Below, piece after piece: positions 35,767 through 55,116 of a stretch of DNA of 64,000 nucleotides (position 1 is the first letter of the stretch; each line of letters starts with the position of its first letter). Made by a program: the position numbers and the translations under genes. This DNA comes from Sanderia malayensis (lineage: Eukaryota > Cnidaria > Scyphozoa > Semaeostomeae > Pelagiidae). Below the pieces are notes generated by a model. That model did no database searches. It saw nothing but the letters and a program-made list of their open reading frames with translations, and was not told the origin of the DNA. The stretch covers positions 806,001-870,000 of the forward strand of contig RQOL01000466.1 in the NCBI GenBank assembly GCA_013076295.1, read 5' to 3'.

Positions 35767-36786
35767 CTTTGACCTTATAAAACCACTGTTTCTATACGAA
35801 TTCTATGAACAAAGAAAAAACTTCGCACCTCAAGTTTCGGTCTACTTTTCTTCTAGGCCCGGGTTTTAAGGCCACGTGCGTTTTGAAAGACGGAAAATGT
35901 GACGATTACAATTGTAATTCTTGTATAAGAACGAGCACCAACAAATGAAAAATTAACTTAACTTACCGATAATGTAGTTGTTATATCTTTGCTAGATGTT
36001 TCAACAAACGTCGCCTTTTGTGGCTATTAAAATTAAAATAGAGCCCGATGATAAAATATTTGCATTTCAACAGTTTGTGAAGGACACACGACAAAGACAG
36101 GAAGCAAGAACAACAGGGAGCGAGAAAGAAACTTGCGTTGTTGTGCTGCGCGTTGAAGTGTGTGACTGTGTGACAAAAGGGCAGGGCAAACACGTGGCTT
36201 GAACCTAGAACATGGTCAACATGTGCACAGGTACGAAGTTCGATTCCAAACAGGGGCAATGGGCAGGCAGTGGTACAGCGAGCTTACAAATTCACGTTGA
36301 AAAAACTTCATCTGATCTCGATTCGACTCCTTCATCTGGTCTCGATTCGAAACCATATTTAGTCCAATCCCCACCCGAGGGGTTCGGATAAATAAATTAA
36401 AAATTTATTTGCGATATGTCGTTGTTGTTGTTCGTCAAACTCGCACGAGAAGCTAGAGCCATTGGCTAGAGCACTGCAGATTCACTGCATTGCTGCGCTG
36501 CAGCATTGGCATGTGGCAGTGGAGGAGCATATAATTTCAATACGGTCAGAACAAAACTTCCTCTGCATTATCTAGTTAGAGTATATAAAAGAATCAAAGT
36601 TATAAACTATAAAATACATTTTACTGTGTGACAAGTTTCGAAAAATGACGAATTGAATACAGTGCAAGAAAAAGAATACAATGATACACTGGCCAGCAGG
36701 CTACACAAAAATAATGAAATAATGAAAATAGAGTAATGCAAATATAGATAAGAATGCAATGTGTCTGAGCCTTGTCAGTGATATCA
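35767..36786. other. Intergenic gap between UPRT start and ShK-peptidase end
   Basis: This holds the UPRT promoter side and the peptidase 3' UTR. The opposing ORFs 35981-36259 and 35996-36202 share one segment and carry no domain. Direct repeats of cttcatctg(a/g)tctcgattcga occur at about 36308-36352. Nothing else is supported. Confidence 0.5.
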
Positions 36787-39700
36787 TCATCCTATGGTTG
36801 GAGGACAGAAAGCGCAACTCTTTTTGCAAAACCGATTCATGTAGCCAGGATTGGCAGCACAGTAACCAGCTTTTGCCCATCTGCCGCAAGATGAATTAGA
36901 ATCAGAAACAGAACAGCAACATGTTTTAGTACAAGTTGTCCGCATATATGCTTGATACTGTTTATTCAGACAATAATTCAGCCTTCCCCATCGCCAACAG
37001 TTTCTGTTTCGGTCTCTGCACTCTGAAACAATTAACAAATAGCAATTGAGAACAAAAAATACCAATTAGGTATTAACTAAGGGTACCATAATTTGGAATT
37101 CTCAGAGCTTAGAGTGATTACTACTCTTGGAAGCCATTGTCTCCATGTGATATCGTCCCTGAACTCTGGTATAGTTGCATGGTAAATCGAAAGCATATTA
37201 GTTTGTAACCTCTTAACCTATGTAATAACCAATGTAACCTGCATATCTTAGTTTGTAGTCTATTGTAACATTCTAGATAGGTGAAAATTTCTCAGAGCTT
37301 TTATCTGGGACAGTGTCTCGTTTTCGCTTACCAAGAGGCTTTGGAGTCGTCTTGACGACAGGTTTCGGAGTTGTTGTTTCTTCAACAGGCGGCATGATCG
37401 TGAATGTTTCCTCAGTTGTTTTCGGCGCTCTGGTCACTGGCCGCACTGGTCTCCTGGTCACTGGCCGTACTGGTCTCCTGGTCACTGGCTGCACTGGCTT
37501 GCTGGTCCTTGGTGGTCGTCTGCGGTCGCAGTCCATTCTAAAAGCGCCTGGACTAGAAGCTGAAACATTGAAGAAATAATTAGCATGGCTCACAGTAGGA
37601 ATGCCACAAGAGAAGAGGCAACAATAGAATAAAACGAAAACACTGTAACGTCTCAAATAAACGATCGAGCATATATCAACTATACGAGGTGAGGGTTTAT
37701 TCGAGGGGCGTCTAATAAAGATATTAAAAGAGGGTCTAGCGATGGGGCGTCTAAAAAAGCGAGAGGCGCTTACTCAAAACATTAAGGGAAGAATCACAGT
37801 TTGTAGTGGACGGATAACCTATGAGAATACATCATAGTGCATCTGTTATGAGATGCATACCTTTGTTGCATCTCTTGTGGTATGAATTCATGCATGGGAA
37901 TACTTCTTTTAAAAGCCGAAACAGCCTGGGATCATAGCCACGAAGTTTGGCTCTTGTGTTCACGTGGTTGTGTATTCCATTCGGTGTTCTCGAGTACGCA
38001 TTGACATCAAAAAAGCTCTGCACACCCTCTGCAAAATACTCTTGTATTGTGTTCATAGCATACGTCGATCTCCAAAGGCCAGCACGTCTTGCAGCGTAAT
38101 AGGCAGACCTGAGCCGCGTCATGTAGCCGGGAATTCCACCGCCTGTGATTGCAATTTCCTACACGCAAACAGAAAGACAGGGGATGTATTATATTATTGG
38201 TGTTCGGTGCACGATAAACACATGAAACTAGCAATAGCTTTGGATTTGTAGCCATTGTTGCAATGGTGACTAAATATAATCATAAGTAAAGTCATTCATT
38301 CATTGATCAAATTAAAACGAAGCTTGTTATATGGGTGGGGGAAGACAGAGAAAACGGACCTTGAGAGAAATGATGATATAATACTTCCTTAACTCACATA
38401 AACTGGGAGAGGGACTCGAACCTGAGACAGTCACAACGCAAAACTCCTCAGTTCCATTGTCACGATAGCATGGAGTAAAACATAGAAATAACACTTCCAT
38501 ATAACATGGCAAACAGTTGACATCGAAAAGCCGACAATGTTAAAAGATACGAACCTGTATTCCGTGAGAAAATTCATGCAAAAAAATGTCTTCGACTCTG
38601 TAGCGATCGTTAGAATGACACAGAAGATTCTCCTCCGCACCGGTAGATACAGGAATGTGCAGTGTGCCACCAAGCCCACGTGCTCTCTGATTCCACGAAG
38701 CACCCAAATGCCTGTGTTCTGGAATGCTTGTCGTATCTGTGTTCAATAAAAAATACGATACAAATGTTTTGACATTAAACAGCCAGGTGTCCAGGCATTT
38801 AATAAGGGTAGTAGTTTGTATAGTACAGTGACGCCCCGCAGTTAACAAGCAGGTCTTTCGGATTGAGCCCTATTAAAGCACGAGTCAGAAAGTTTCCTGC
38901 AAGTCGTGTATTACTTGCAGGGCGTCATTGGGCTTCATGATCTATTAAGAAATGACGTCATACATTCTCTGACTCCCATGATGGCGATGCGACCGTAATA
39001 CCTGTGCAGGTATTTCCTCAGCACCTCTCGATCTGCGAGCAGAAACCTCAGCACATAACAAGCGCGTTTCAAGGCAGCATCACTCACATAACTAGAGCTC
39101 ACAATGGGAATATTGTACGCATGCGTGTACTTTCTGTAGAAGTTGTATCTGCAGATGAAATGCGAAACCATATCAAATTGCTGGTGAAAAATATAAAAGA
39201 AGACGATGATCCTATGGCAGTTATGGGTAGAAGCGGCAGAAAAAGAACGAAAATCAACTTACCTCGTTATGAAAGTGAGTCTACGAGGCACAGCAGTGAT
39301 AGAATGACATCGATGAGTGTTGAGGTGGGTTCCAGGCCTCACCGCATAGCGGTAGGCTCGCTTGTCACCAATGCCCAGTGCTATCTTCACTCCAGGAAGC
39401 TTATCTGCTCCTGTACACGGAAGGAAGCAATGATACCATTCATTCATTCAAATATTTGCATGCAGGCGAACAACATCACACGGACATTGTCTCGTTCAAT
39501 AAAGGTGAAATGACGTCATAGATGTGTCAAGAATGATCACGTGGTGGGCGGTTCCTTGCTCTGCTTAGTGGTGCGTCAATTTTCCACTCGTCCAGGATGT
39601 CTTGTCTTTTCGCAGCCTTTGGACACAGCATCTTTCTTGATACGCAAGACTGGTATGCATACCCTACCTCAGGGTTGCCATATTGGCTTTTTCTAAGCCA

Positions 39701-40694
39701 AATTCCAGAAATTTGGCTTTTTTGAAAAGTGCTTGGCTTAGAAAAATTGATTTGGCTTAGAGCTGAAATTTGGCTTAATTTGGCTTTTTCCAGAAAGTTG
39801 CCTTAATTAAGCTAATTTGAATGTTCAAGGCCGCTGTTGTAAGGATTTTCAGTATTGGAAAGGATGTTCAGGTTGTTCAATGCAGAAAAATTGCACACAG
39901 AACGCTCGATTTATGGGTGAAATTGTGCGCATTCTTTGAATTCTGAACAATCATGTGATACTTCTTTTGTTCCTTTGTGTTTTGATGACATCATCACAGC
40001 CTCGTTTTCAGATTCTATTGTTTTTCAACCTCATTTTCAAATTTGGCTTAATTTGGCTTTACTTTATGACCCATTTGGCTTAGCGGGCTAACTGACATCT
40101 GGCAACCCTGCCCTACCTGGCTTGGGATTCGAGCTCAGCAAAGCAAGGGGGTGGGCCAACGCAAACGGGAACCGGGCAGAAAGTACATGGTAGCTATTGC
40201 AAGGAAATATATAGCGACATGAAAATCGAACGTACCAGGGGTGAAAAAATCTAGTGGTCTTCTATCAACCTTTGCTCCTCTTCCTGAAAGATAAACAGAA
40301 CAACTACAAACTGTTTTACACAGAAATGTATTTGCGGGTAATTTTTTATTCACTAAAGGGGCAAAAGATCTTACCTCCCTGCCTCCAATTCCATTGGCAT
40401 CTCCAGTTTTATAGGAAAGGGAGTTTTAAACGTTAATGACCAAGGAAACGCCCATTCGGAGCTCAATCAACAAGCAATGTTAAAACCAAGGCATTTCAAA
40501 TTCAGGAAAAATTTAGTTTATTTTAATTCGGCTGGTCGAATTCTAACCCTGCTCTGGTATAGTGCAGTTTATCGCGTTACATTATTGTCTGCGTCAAAAT
40601 AAGCCCGCAAATCAGAGGGGTGAAAAATGTTGAATAACTTACCTTGGCAAATGAAAAGAAAAACGGCGACAATCACAGACGCAATCAAATTCAT
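36787..40694 (-). CDS. Secreted HExxH zinc metallopeptidase with two C-terminal ShKT domains
   Basis: Exons (minus): 40643-40694, 40236-40283, 39263-39410, 38964-39148, 38555-38736, 37861-38158, 37332-37559 and 36787-37022. Phases close, giving 458 residues. The first exon is a signal peptide (MNLIASVIVAVFLFICQ). The peptidase core has LHEFSHGIQ, with HEFSH at 198-202 giving two zinc ligands and the general base. The segment EYFAEGVQSFFDVN (Glu about 245-249) is a likely source of the third ligand, as in gluzincins. A threonine/proline linker with VRPVTR repeats follows. Two ShKT modules (residues about 381-458) end the protein, with cysteine spacing such as CGRWAKAGYC and CKKSCAFC. ShKT modules are common on cnidarian and other invertebrate secreted proteases. 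Substrate unknown; it may act in digestion, matrix turnover or defence. I do not recognise the peptidase family by name. Confidence 0.85.
39670..40110. mobile_element. hAT-type MITE, 441 bp, with 8-bp target duplication
   Basis: The ends cagggttgcca and tggcaaccctg are perfect inverted repeats, flanked on both sides by ccctacct (39662-39669 and 40111-40118). The interior repeats atttggctta and tttggctttt many times in both directions. It lies in the peptidase intron between exons 39263-39410 and 40236-40283. Confidence 0.92.
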
Positions 40695-41513
40695 GATGGT
40701 GCTGACTTTCTCTTCTTCAATTCAACTTAAAATATGGCACACGGAGAAATAGAAAAACTTAGTCGATGCAGCCTTGCAGATCACAAGAATCAACTACTTC
40801 GAACCACTTCCGTTCCGTTCGAAATTTCAAATGTTTTCGGAGATTATTATCTCATATGAACAACAAATATTCATGGTCAGCTCTCAAGTTTCTTCACAAA
40901 TATCTCGATTCAATGTGTGATAATCGGAAAACAGGCCTTTATCCATCGCCCACAAATGACACAGAAATAATCCATGGATGACAGGCTTTTCACAGTTGAT
41001 TCTCCGGCTAAACTGGACAATGACTGTTGTCACACTGTATCTGTAAAACATGGAATGTGGAACAATGGTGTATACAGCCCATTCTGTGGTGCGGCATGAG
41101 AAAGGTAAAAAACAGAGACAACACTTTCCCCATTGGCCACTCACCAAGATATACGCATATGCGCGTCGCGAGTCAATGAGTCATCCGCTGGTCGGGGGGT
41201 TAGTACTACATTTTCGAAGTGCTATGTTTGTGGTATGGCTGCGTGCATTCCCATTTGGTTGTATACTATCTCAAAACAAATACTGTATAACTTACGGCAT
41301 TGGTACAGTTTCGACCGTACATATGGTGGGCATGTTTGCGACGAATACTACATTGTCACATAGCACGATGACACACAACCTGCAAACCATGATTAAAAAC
41401 CCGACTACGGTATCTACAAAGAGTGGTGATAGACCTTCTTTAGCCACAAAGTCAGGTGGTTGTACAACACAGTATTCTCCCAACGACGCATTTTTGTTTT
41501 TGAATCTTCTCAT
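40695..41513. other. Region upstream of the ShK-peptidase gene
   Basis: This should contain the peptidase promoter. Long but overlapping ORFs exist on both strands (41050-41607 plus, 41292-41522 minus). The plus one runs into the transposon to the right, and neither shows a domain. No gene is called. Confidence 0.45.
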
Positions 41514-41521
41514 ACATACCA

Positions 41522-43560
41522 TTAGACCAGGCGAGGACGGGGGTCTATCGTCACCCGACGAGGGAATTTACGAGACCAACTTCATTTGGTCAATTTCAAT
41601 ACGCTGATTCCGAAAATCGATGTTATACGGGCGAAATCGGTACCACCGAGCCTCTATTTCATGTTTCAACGTCGCTTTCGATGGAAAATTAACATTCAAG
41701 AAAAATAGGCGAGTTCATGGATTCCAATCAATGTTTGGCTGCTGATTTCGAAAATTGAGGTCATAAAGTAAAATTCGGCACCTTTGTTCCTCGTTTCGAT
41801 AATGAAACCTCGTTTTCATGTGAAAACCTTGTTTTCGCCTGAAATTTCATTTAAGTCAACTTAAGTCAGCGATTCTTATCGTCTTCCGGTCGCTGATTTC
41901 GAAAATCAGAGTTAGAAGAATGGGGATAACAAGAAAATGCTTTTTAACTTGATTCAACAGTCGATCGAAGACGACCGACATAATTTGAATGACCGCGTCA
42001 TATATTTTTCAAATGCAACGCAATGTACGAAAATAAGCAAAGATGAAGCAAGACCATTTCCAGAGCTGCATAGCAATCACGAAGAAGTCGATACTAAACT
42101 GCTAGCACTTGTAAAGGCTGCACCTATTTTACCTGGAGAAACCGCGGCAGTACGATCCCCTTCAGCGCACATCGATATAATTACACTGTTTCTTGCGCAC
42201 GATTTCATGGGCGTTAAAGTTTTGTTGGACAGTGGTGTTGGGAAGAACCGAAAACTAATTGATGTGACATCATCGACACTTTCTCCAATTAAAAGACGAG
42301 CGGTTGTTGGACTGCATGCATTCTCCGGCAACGATTACGTGTCTGCTTTTTTTCGAAAAGGAAAGAAGTCACCTTGGAAAGCGATGTTAAAGCGACAAGA
42401 ATTTGTCAATGCCTTTGCAAGGCTTGGAACAGACGTCAACCCCGATGCAGATGATATCGAGCTCCTTGAGAGGTTCACATGTTTTCTTTATGGTTTTCCA
42501 TCTGTCACGAAAGTCAACGAAGCCCGCTCAAAGTGCTTTTGGAAAGTATTCGAAAGAAAAGGAATTGTGGTTGACTTGAGTTTAATGCCACCATGTGCTG
42601 CCAATCTACATCTGCACATCGCAAGATCAGCTTATGTAGCAAACATAAACAGAAATGCTGACCGGTTGGAATTAGATCTTGAGAGTCCGGTGGAACATGG
42701 CTGGGATGCAAGGGGTAACGCTCCATGGAGTCCCGAGGCCTTCCCTGAAAATGTCGAAGAGCTGCTTCTGCATGCGAACGAAGAAGATGAAGGTGATTAC
42801 GATGGATCGAATGATGATGCCTTGGAGGATGAATTTACGGATGAGTCTTCTGATGATGAATTCTAAGAATACGACGAACAAAATGACCTCTCGAACGCAG
42901 ATAAGCAATTGCATAATCTTTTGTAAATATATTTTACTAGTTGTATTGAAATAGAAGTTCAGTGGGGCCGAGCACAATAATACCGACTTTTGAAATTAGC
43001 AACTTGAGATTGATCAAAAATGGACATTGACCATGTTCCAAATTTTAGAATATGGACAGTGTCCGTTTTGAATACGTTTAACAGGTGCGTTCTTCGATGT
43101 TTTTTTGCTGAAAACGGAGTTCAAACATAAAAACCAGGATTTGACATGAAATAGGGGCTCAGTGATGCTGAATTTTGATGTATGGCATCGATTTTCGACA
43201 TCAGTGACCTGAAATCGATAAGAATCGCTGACTTATAAGTTTCAGGCGAAAACAAGCTTTTCACTTGAAAACGAGGTTTCATTATCGAAACGAGGCACAA
43301 AGGTGCCGAATTTTACTTTATAACCTCAATTTTCGAAATCAGCAGCCAAACATTGATTGGAATCCATGAACTCACCAATTTTTCTTGAATGTTAATTTTC
43401 CATCGAAAACGAGGCTGAAACATGAAATAGAGGCTCGGTGGTACCGATTTCGCCCGTATAACATCGATTTTCGGAATCAGCGTATTGAAATTGACCAAAT
43501 GAAGTTGGTCTCGTAAATACCCTCGTCGGGTGACGATAGACCCCCTTCCTCGCCTGGTCT
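41522..43560. mobile_element. 2.0 kb transposon with about 385-bp inverted arms and one ORF
   Basis: The segment from 41524 (agaccaggcgagg) to about 41910 is the near-complement of about 43180-43560. The two arms share landmarks such as gtctatcgtcacccgacgag, aatttcaatacgctgattcc and ttgtttggctgctgatttcg-like stretches in the same order. An 8-bp direct repeat, acatacca, flanks the element (41514-41521 and 43561-43568). Long arms suggest a Mutator-like or related DNA element. The middle holds one open frame of 309 codons and no recognisable transposase. Confidence 0.85.
41937..42866 (+). CDS. Element-borne protein with a His-Glu/GNDY domain
   Basis: 309 residues, the only long ORF in the transposon. 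It carries SNHEEVDTKLLALVKAA, AHIDIITLFLAHDF, VGLHAFSGNDYVSAFFRKGK and PPCAANLHLHIARSAYVAN, and ends in an acidic tail (DDALEDEFTDESSDDEF). The order 'HEE-D-T ... GLHA-(S/T)G-D ... F-KGK' occurs in many uncharacterised proteins of marine invertebrates that look mobile. Those are longer, and I think this ORF represents the C-terminal half of that type. The acidic pattern suggests a PIN/FEN-like metal-binding nuclease fold, but that is inference. The start is the first ATG; upstream sequence belongs to the inverted arm. Confidence 0.6.
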   Translation: MLFNLIQQSIEDDRHNLNDRVIYFSNATQCTKISKDEARPFPELHSNHEEVDTKLLALVKAAPILPGETAAVRSPSAHIDIITLFLAHDFMGVKVLLDSGVGKNRKLIDVTSSTLSPIKRRAVVGLHAFSGNDYVSAFFRKGKKSPWKAMLKRQEFVNAFARLGTDVNPDADDIELLERFTCFLYGFPSVTKVNEARSKCFWKVFERKGIVVDLSLMPPCAANLHLHIARSAYVANINRNADRLELDLESPVEHGWDARGNAPWSPEAFPENVEELLLHANEEDEGDYDGSNDDALEDEFTDESSDDEF

Positions 43561-43568
43561 ACATACCA

Positions 43569-45459
43569 CAGCATCAGCATCATGAGGCCTGGACTCTATT
43601 TAAATCCTTGGACGGAAAAAATTTAACAGGTGAGGATAAAATCCCACCTGAACTGGTTGGTACATATAGCCGCCGATAAGCTTACCGCTCCCTTGACCAT
43701 TACAATAACGGTAAGTAAGTCGTTCCAGCAGTAACACTCGTTCCATTCCCCTTCCCCCCACGCTGCGCTCGTTGCGCTTTCGGCGCAGATCTCCCACCTT
43801 GAAGGACAAAAATGGAACTCAAAAAAGACAGAAAGAAAGGATTTCCAAGTGCAAACATCATTCCGCACAACAAACTTCAGTCCATTCCAGCTCATTGCTC
43901 CGTATTTTACACGCAGAAACCAAAACGACACAGCTACATTCACACGCTGCAAGAACCACGTAAATTCTCTCATCATTTGTTCACTTTGCAAAATAACACC
44001 AATGGCCCATAGTTTGATTGACGTAATAACAACCACGTCTCATTGCCAAAGTGCTAAATATTTGCCTTATCGCCCAAGGGACAAGAGCCTTTTCCCCAAA
44101 GGCTCTCTCTAAGTTCTTTTAACACCACACGAACAAAACAAACCTGGGTCCTCCCCGAGTTAGATCTACTGGGTTTAATTTAGATAGACTTTTGCCAGCG
44201 TGAACGTAACTAGTAAGTAAACCGAGTTCGCCCCGGGCTAAACTAACCACCTCCATGGATGAAACAACGAAACGACAACTGAAACAGCGCCCTTATAATC
44301 AATTGAAAACAACTCACCGCACCTCGTGAAACTCCACTCCTGTCTCTTGTACCTTCTTTGTGTGTAGCATATACAAAATCAATGGCATAAATCAAGAGCA
44401 ATAATACAAAGCACAGACAATCTGTTACTTTGAAAATATTCTTAACAATCTAGAATATTTTAGCGTCAAACATTATAGCTATAAGATGAGGTTTATAAAA
44501 TTCAACGTAACTAAACTTATATATAGTTGTTTCAACTGTATTGTATACTTTGAAATGACAGTCGGACAACGTTTTACATGGCTGATGGACAACGTTTTAC
44601 AACGTTTTACACCCTCAAAGGACTTTAAATGAGGTGAAGCAAAGAAACCTGGACCCGGCCCCCTTTCACTTAACCCCAAACGACATTATCGATGGAATGA
44701 GCTCTCTTATGAATGAATAATATAACCAAAAACAAGAGAGCAATAACAAGCGGGCATGCTTCAATGCTGCTAGTAAAATATTTGTCTTTCCTTGAATAAT
44801 ACTAAACGCAGCAATGGTGCTGTGAAGTTCTTCTGAGACAGCCAAGTCAGAAGTAAAAATTTGTTTTTCTCGCCACAATTGACGAAAGACATTATATGAT
44901 GAATACGATGAATTTCATCGGAAAATGACTTACAAGATGCTTGTCTTTCTAATCTCAAGTGTGCAGCACAACCATAGTCAAATGAAGCTCTTCGTGCTTG
45001 GCTTTACAAAATATCATTCCCATGCAATGGATTGAATTTTAGATCTGCTAATTATAACATCATGAAACAAAAAAGTCCTTTTCTTTGCCATATAAAGTTG
45101 CGCTGTGCACCGTAAAATTTCTTGCAAATATGTCCCTACTAATCAAATGGACCAATGCTTAATTATATTGGGCATTGTAGGAACAAAACTCGCCGTGTTA
45201 AAACATTTCAGCTTGCAATGTGATCGCCTTGTTGGCTAAAATCGGCCATCGAGAAGACGAAGCTTCCATTGCGCGTGATTCCAAAAATTAAACATCGTAA
45301 AACGTAAACAAAGACTTGAAATCAGAAAAATTGAGTAAATAAATACTTGATGAATCCCTGGCTGGCGGCAAGAAAGTTTTCTTGTTGAAGAAATGCCACA
45401 AAATGGATAGTGCATTGCTGCCCAAGCAAATGAGGTTTGTTATTTTGTTGAAAACTGAA
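43569..45459. other. Gap between the long-armed transposon and cullin-1
   Basis: This includes the expected CUL1 3' UTR at the right. ORFs on both strands around 43600-44110 have no domain, and their codon content does not look coding. Nothing else is supported in 44110-45459. Confidence 0.5.
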
Positions 45460-53400
<7,941 letters not shown>

Positions 53401-55116
53401 AACTGTTGTGGTATTGTTTATATGAAATCAACTCCACTTCAATATTTGTCACCAAACTCTTTACATTCATCCACTTCTCATGACAAATCGCTGAGAAAAA
53501 TCTATAAACGCTTGATAGTGTGGCCAATGCAATCTTCTATTCCAATGTGTATTCAACTAAAGGAAAATGAAATTCAACTGTTTCCTGGTTCCACAATGAA
53601 AGATCATCTATAAAACGTGCTTTATCGTGAGATATAGGCCCATGACATTCTTTAAACATGTCTAAGATGGGTCTATAAACTAACCTCGATAACGAAGAGC
53701 TTGTTTGGCAGCCCATAAACTAGTTAGAAATCCTTTGAAGCCATCTCAGCATTCAATAATTTTCTTTACACTCTGCTTGTGTGGCATTATTGGCGTGGCA
53801 ATTGCATTAAAGTCTTATGAACTGCTGACATTTTTCTTTGCGCTAGCGCTTGGTGTGCTGTGCTGAAAAACGCGGGGCCTGGGAATGAGTCATTTCTTGG
53901 AGAAATGTTCCACTTTTATCAAGTGGAACAGTTCGCCTGCAAATACTCCTGGAATTTGGGCCAGCACCATAAAGATACCAGAACAGAACTTATATTCATA
54001 ATCCCACCATAGATATCAGTTCAATTTGAGATGCTAAGCCCAGTCACCTAAAATAGTCTAGTCGCATCCCAGAGTCATGCAGCAAAATCCCAAAGTATTG
54101 TGCAAAAATACCTCAACTAAATACAATACTATGTCACCCAAAAGTGGTCAATCCCTAAAACTTCTGACCAGTTCAAGACCGTTTTCCAACGTCTGCAATA
54201 AGTATTTCAAACGTTGGTATAGTCTGTTGTCTGTGTGGGTAGCTTAAAATGACGCATGCAACGAAATAACACTTGTAGCCACCAAAGATAGATGCACAAC
54301 ATTGAGCAAAATGCCACTCCCAATGTGTCCGGTATATTCCTACTAATTAGAAAATTCGGATCAATTCTACACAATTTTATCCGTCTACATAATCACAAGT
54401 TTAAAAAAATGTATAATCACAAATGTATAATCTATATAATCACAAGTTTTAAAAAGTCTCGTTGCTTGCGCGAGAAGAATTTTCTGTTACTCGTTTTGAG
54501 GTCATTCTCGATGTGATAATGGCAGCCTCAAATTCGATAACTTTTTCACAAAAATTAATTCTAAATCCATTAAACAGTTATATTTTTCGAAGATATAATC
54601 TCGAACACAAGTGGAGATCTGTGAAGATCAAATCCTGGATGAGTGAAGGGAGGCATGGGCAGGTGTCGCGCATTCAACTATTGTTCAAACCCTATTCATT
54701 CTGGTGACCCCTTCAATACAAGAACCAAGTGAAAATGTCAAAACATACGGCAAGCTAAGTATCCATGCATGTTACATGGGTATATGCATACCATTGAGAA
54801 AATATTCAAGGAGCTTTGAATGCAGAGAGCTTATAAGTGATAGAGCCTTGGTTCATATGGTTGTCGTTTTTCTGAAATACAAAGCAGTTTTATTTCATCT
54901 ATAGATTAATTAATTTCAATGCGATGAAGTATTTATAGTGCAAGTGGCTTTTAGGCTGCAACAACTTGTGCACCGGAAATTTGCAAAGGATAGGCCCGAG
55001 CATGTTCTGGTTTGAAACAGTTGGATAATTTAATATTCACATTTGGTTTCTCGAGGAGCGTAGGAAAGTCGAATAACTTTGGGCAAAACAACAAACGCCG
55101 CAGTACACGTTCAAAT
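53401..55116. other. Intergenic gap between divergent CUL1 and the PNGase F-like gene
   Basis: The two genes point away from each other, so both promoters should lie here, 1.7 kb apart. ORFs at 53356-53613, 54292-54516, 54462-54707 and 54704-54904 show no domain. A short direct repeat ataatcacaa recurs at 54390-54445. No gene is supported. Confidence 0.5.

Noticed and set aside
41050..41607. 185-codon plus-strand ORF upstream of the peptidase gene
   Set aside because: It runs across the transposon boundary at 41522, has no domain, and an opposite frame is equally open.
43623..44036. 137-codon minus-strand ORF
   Set aside because: No domain, unlikely composition, several other frames open over the same bases.
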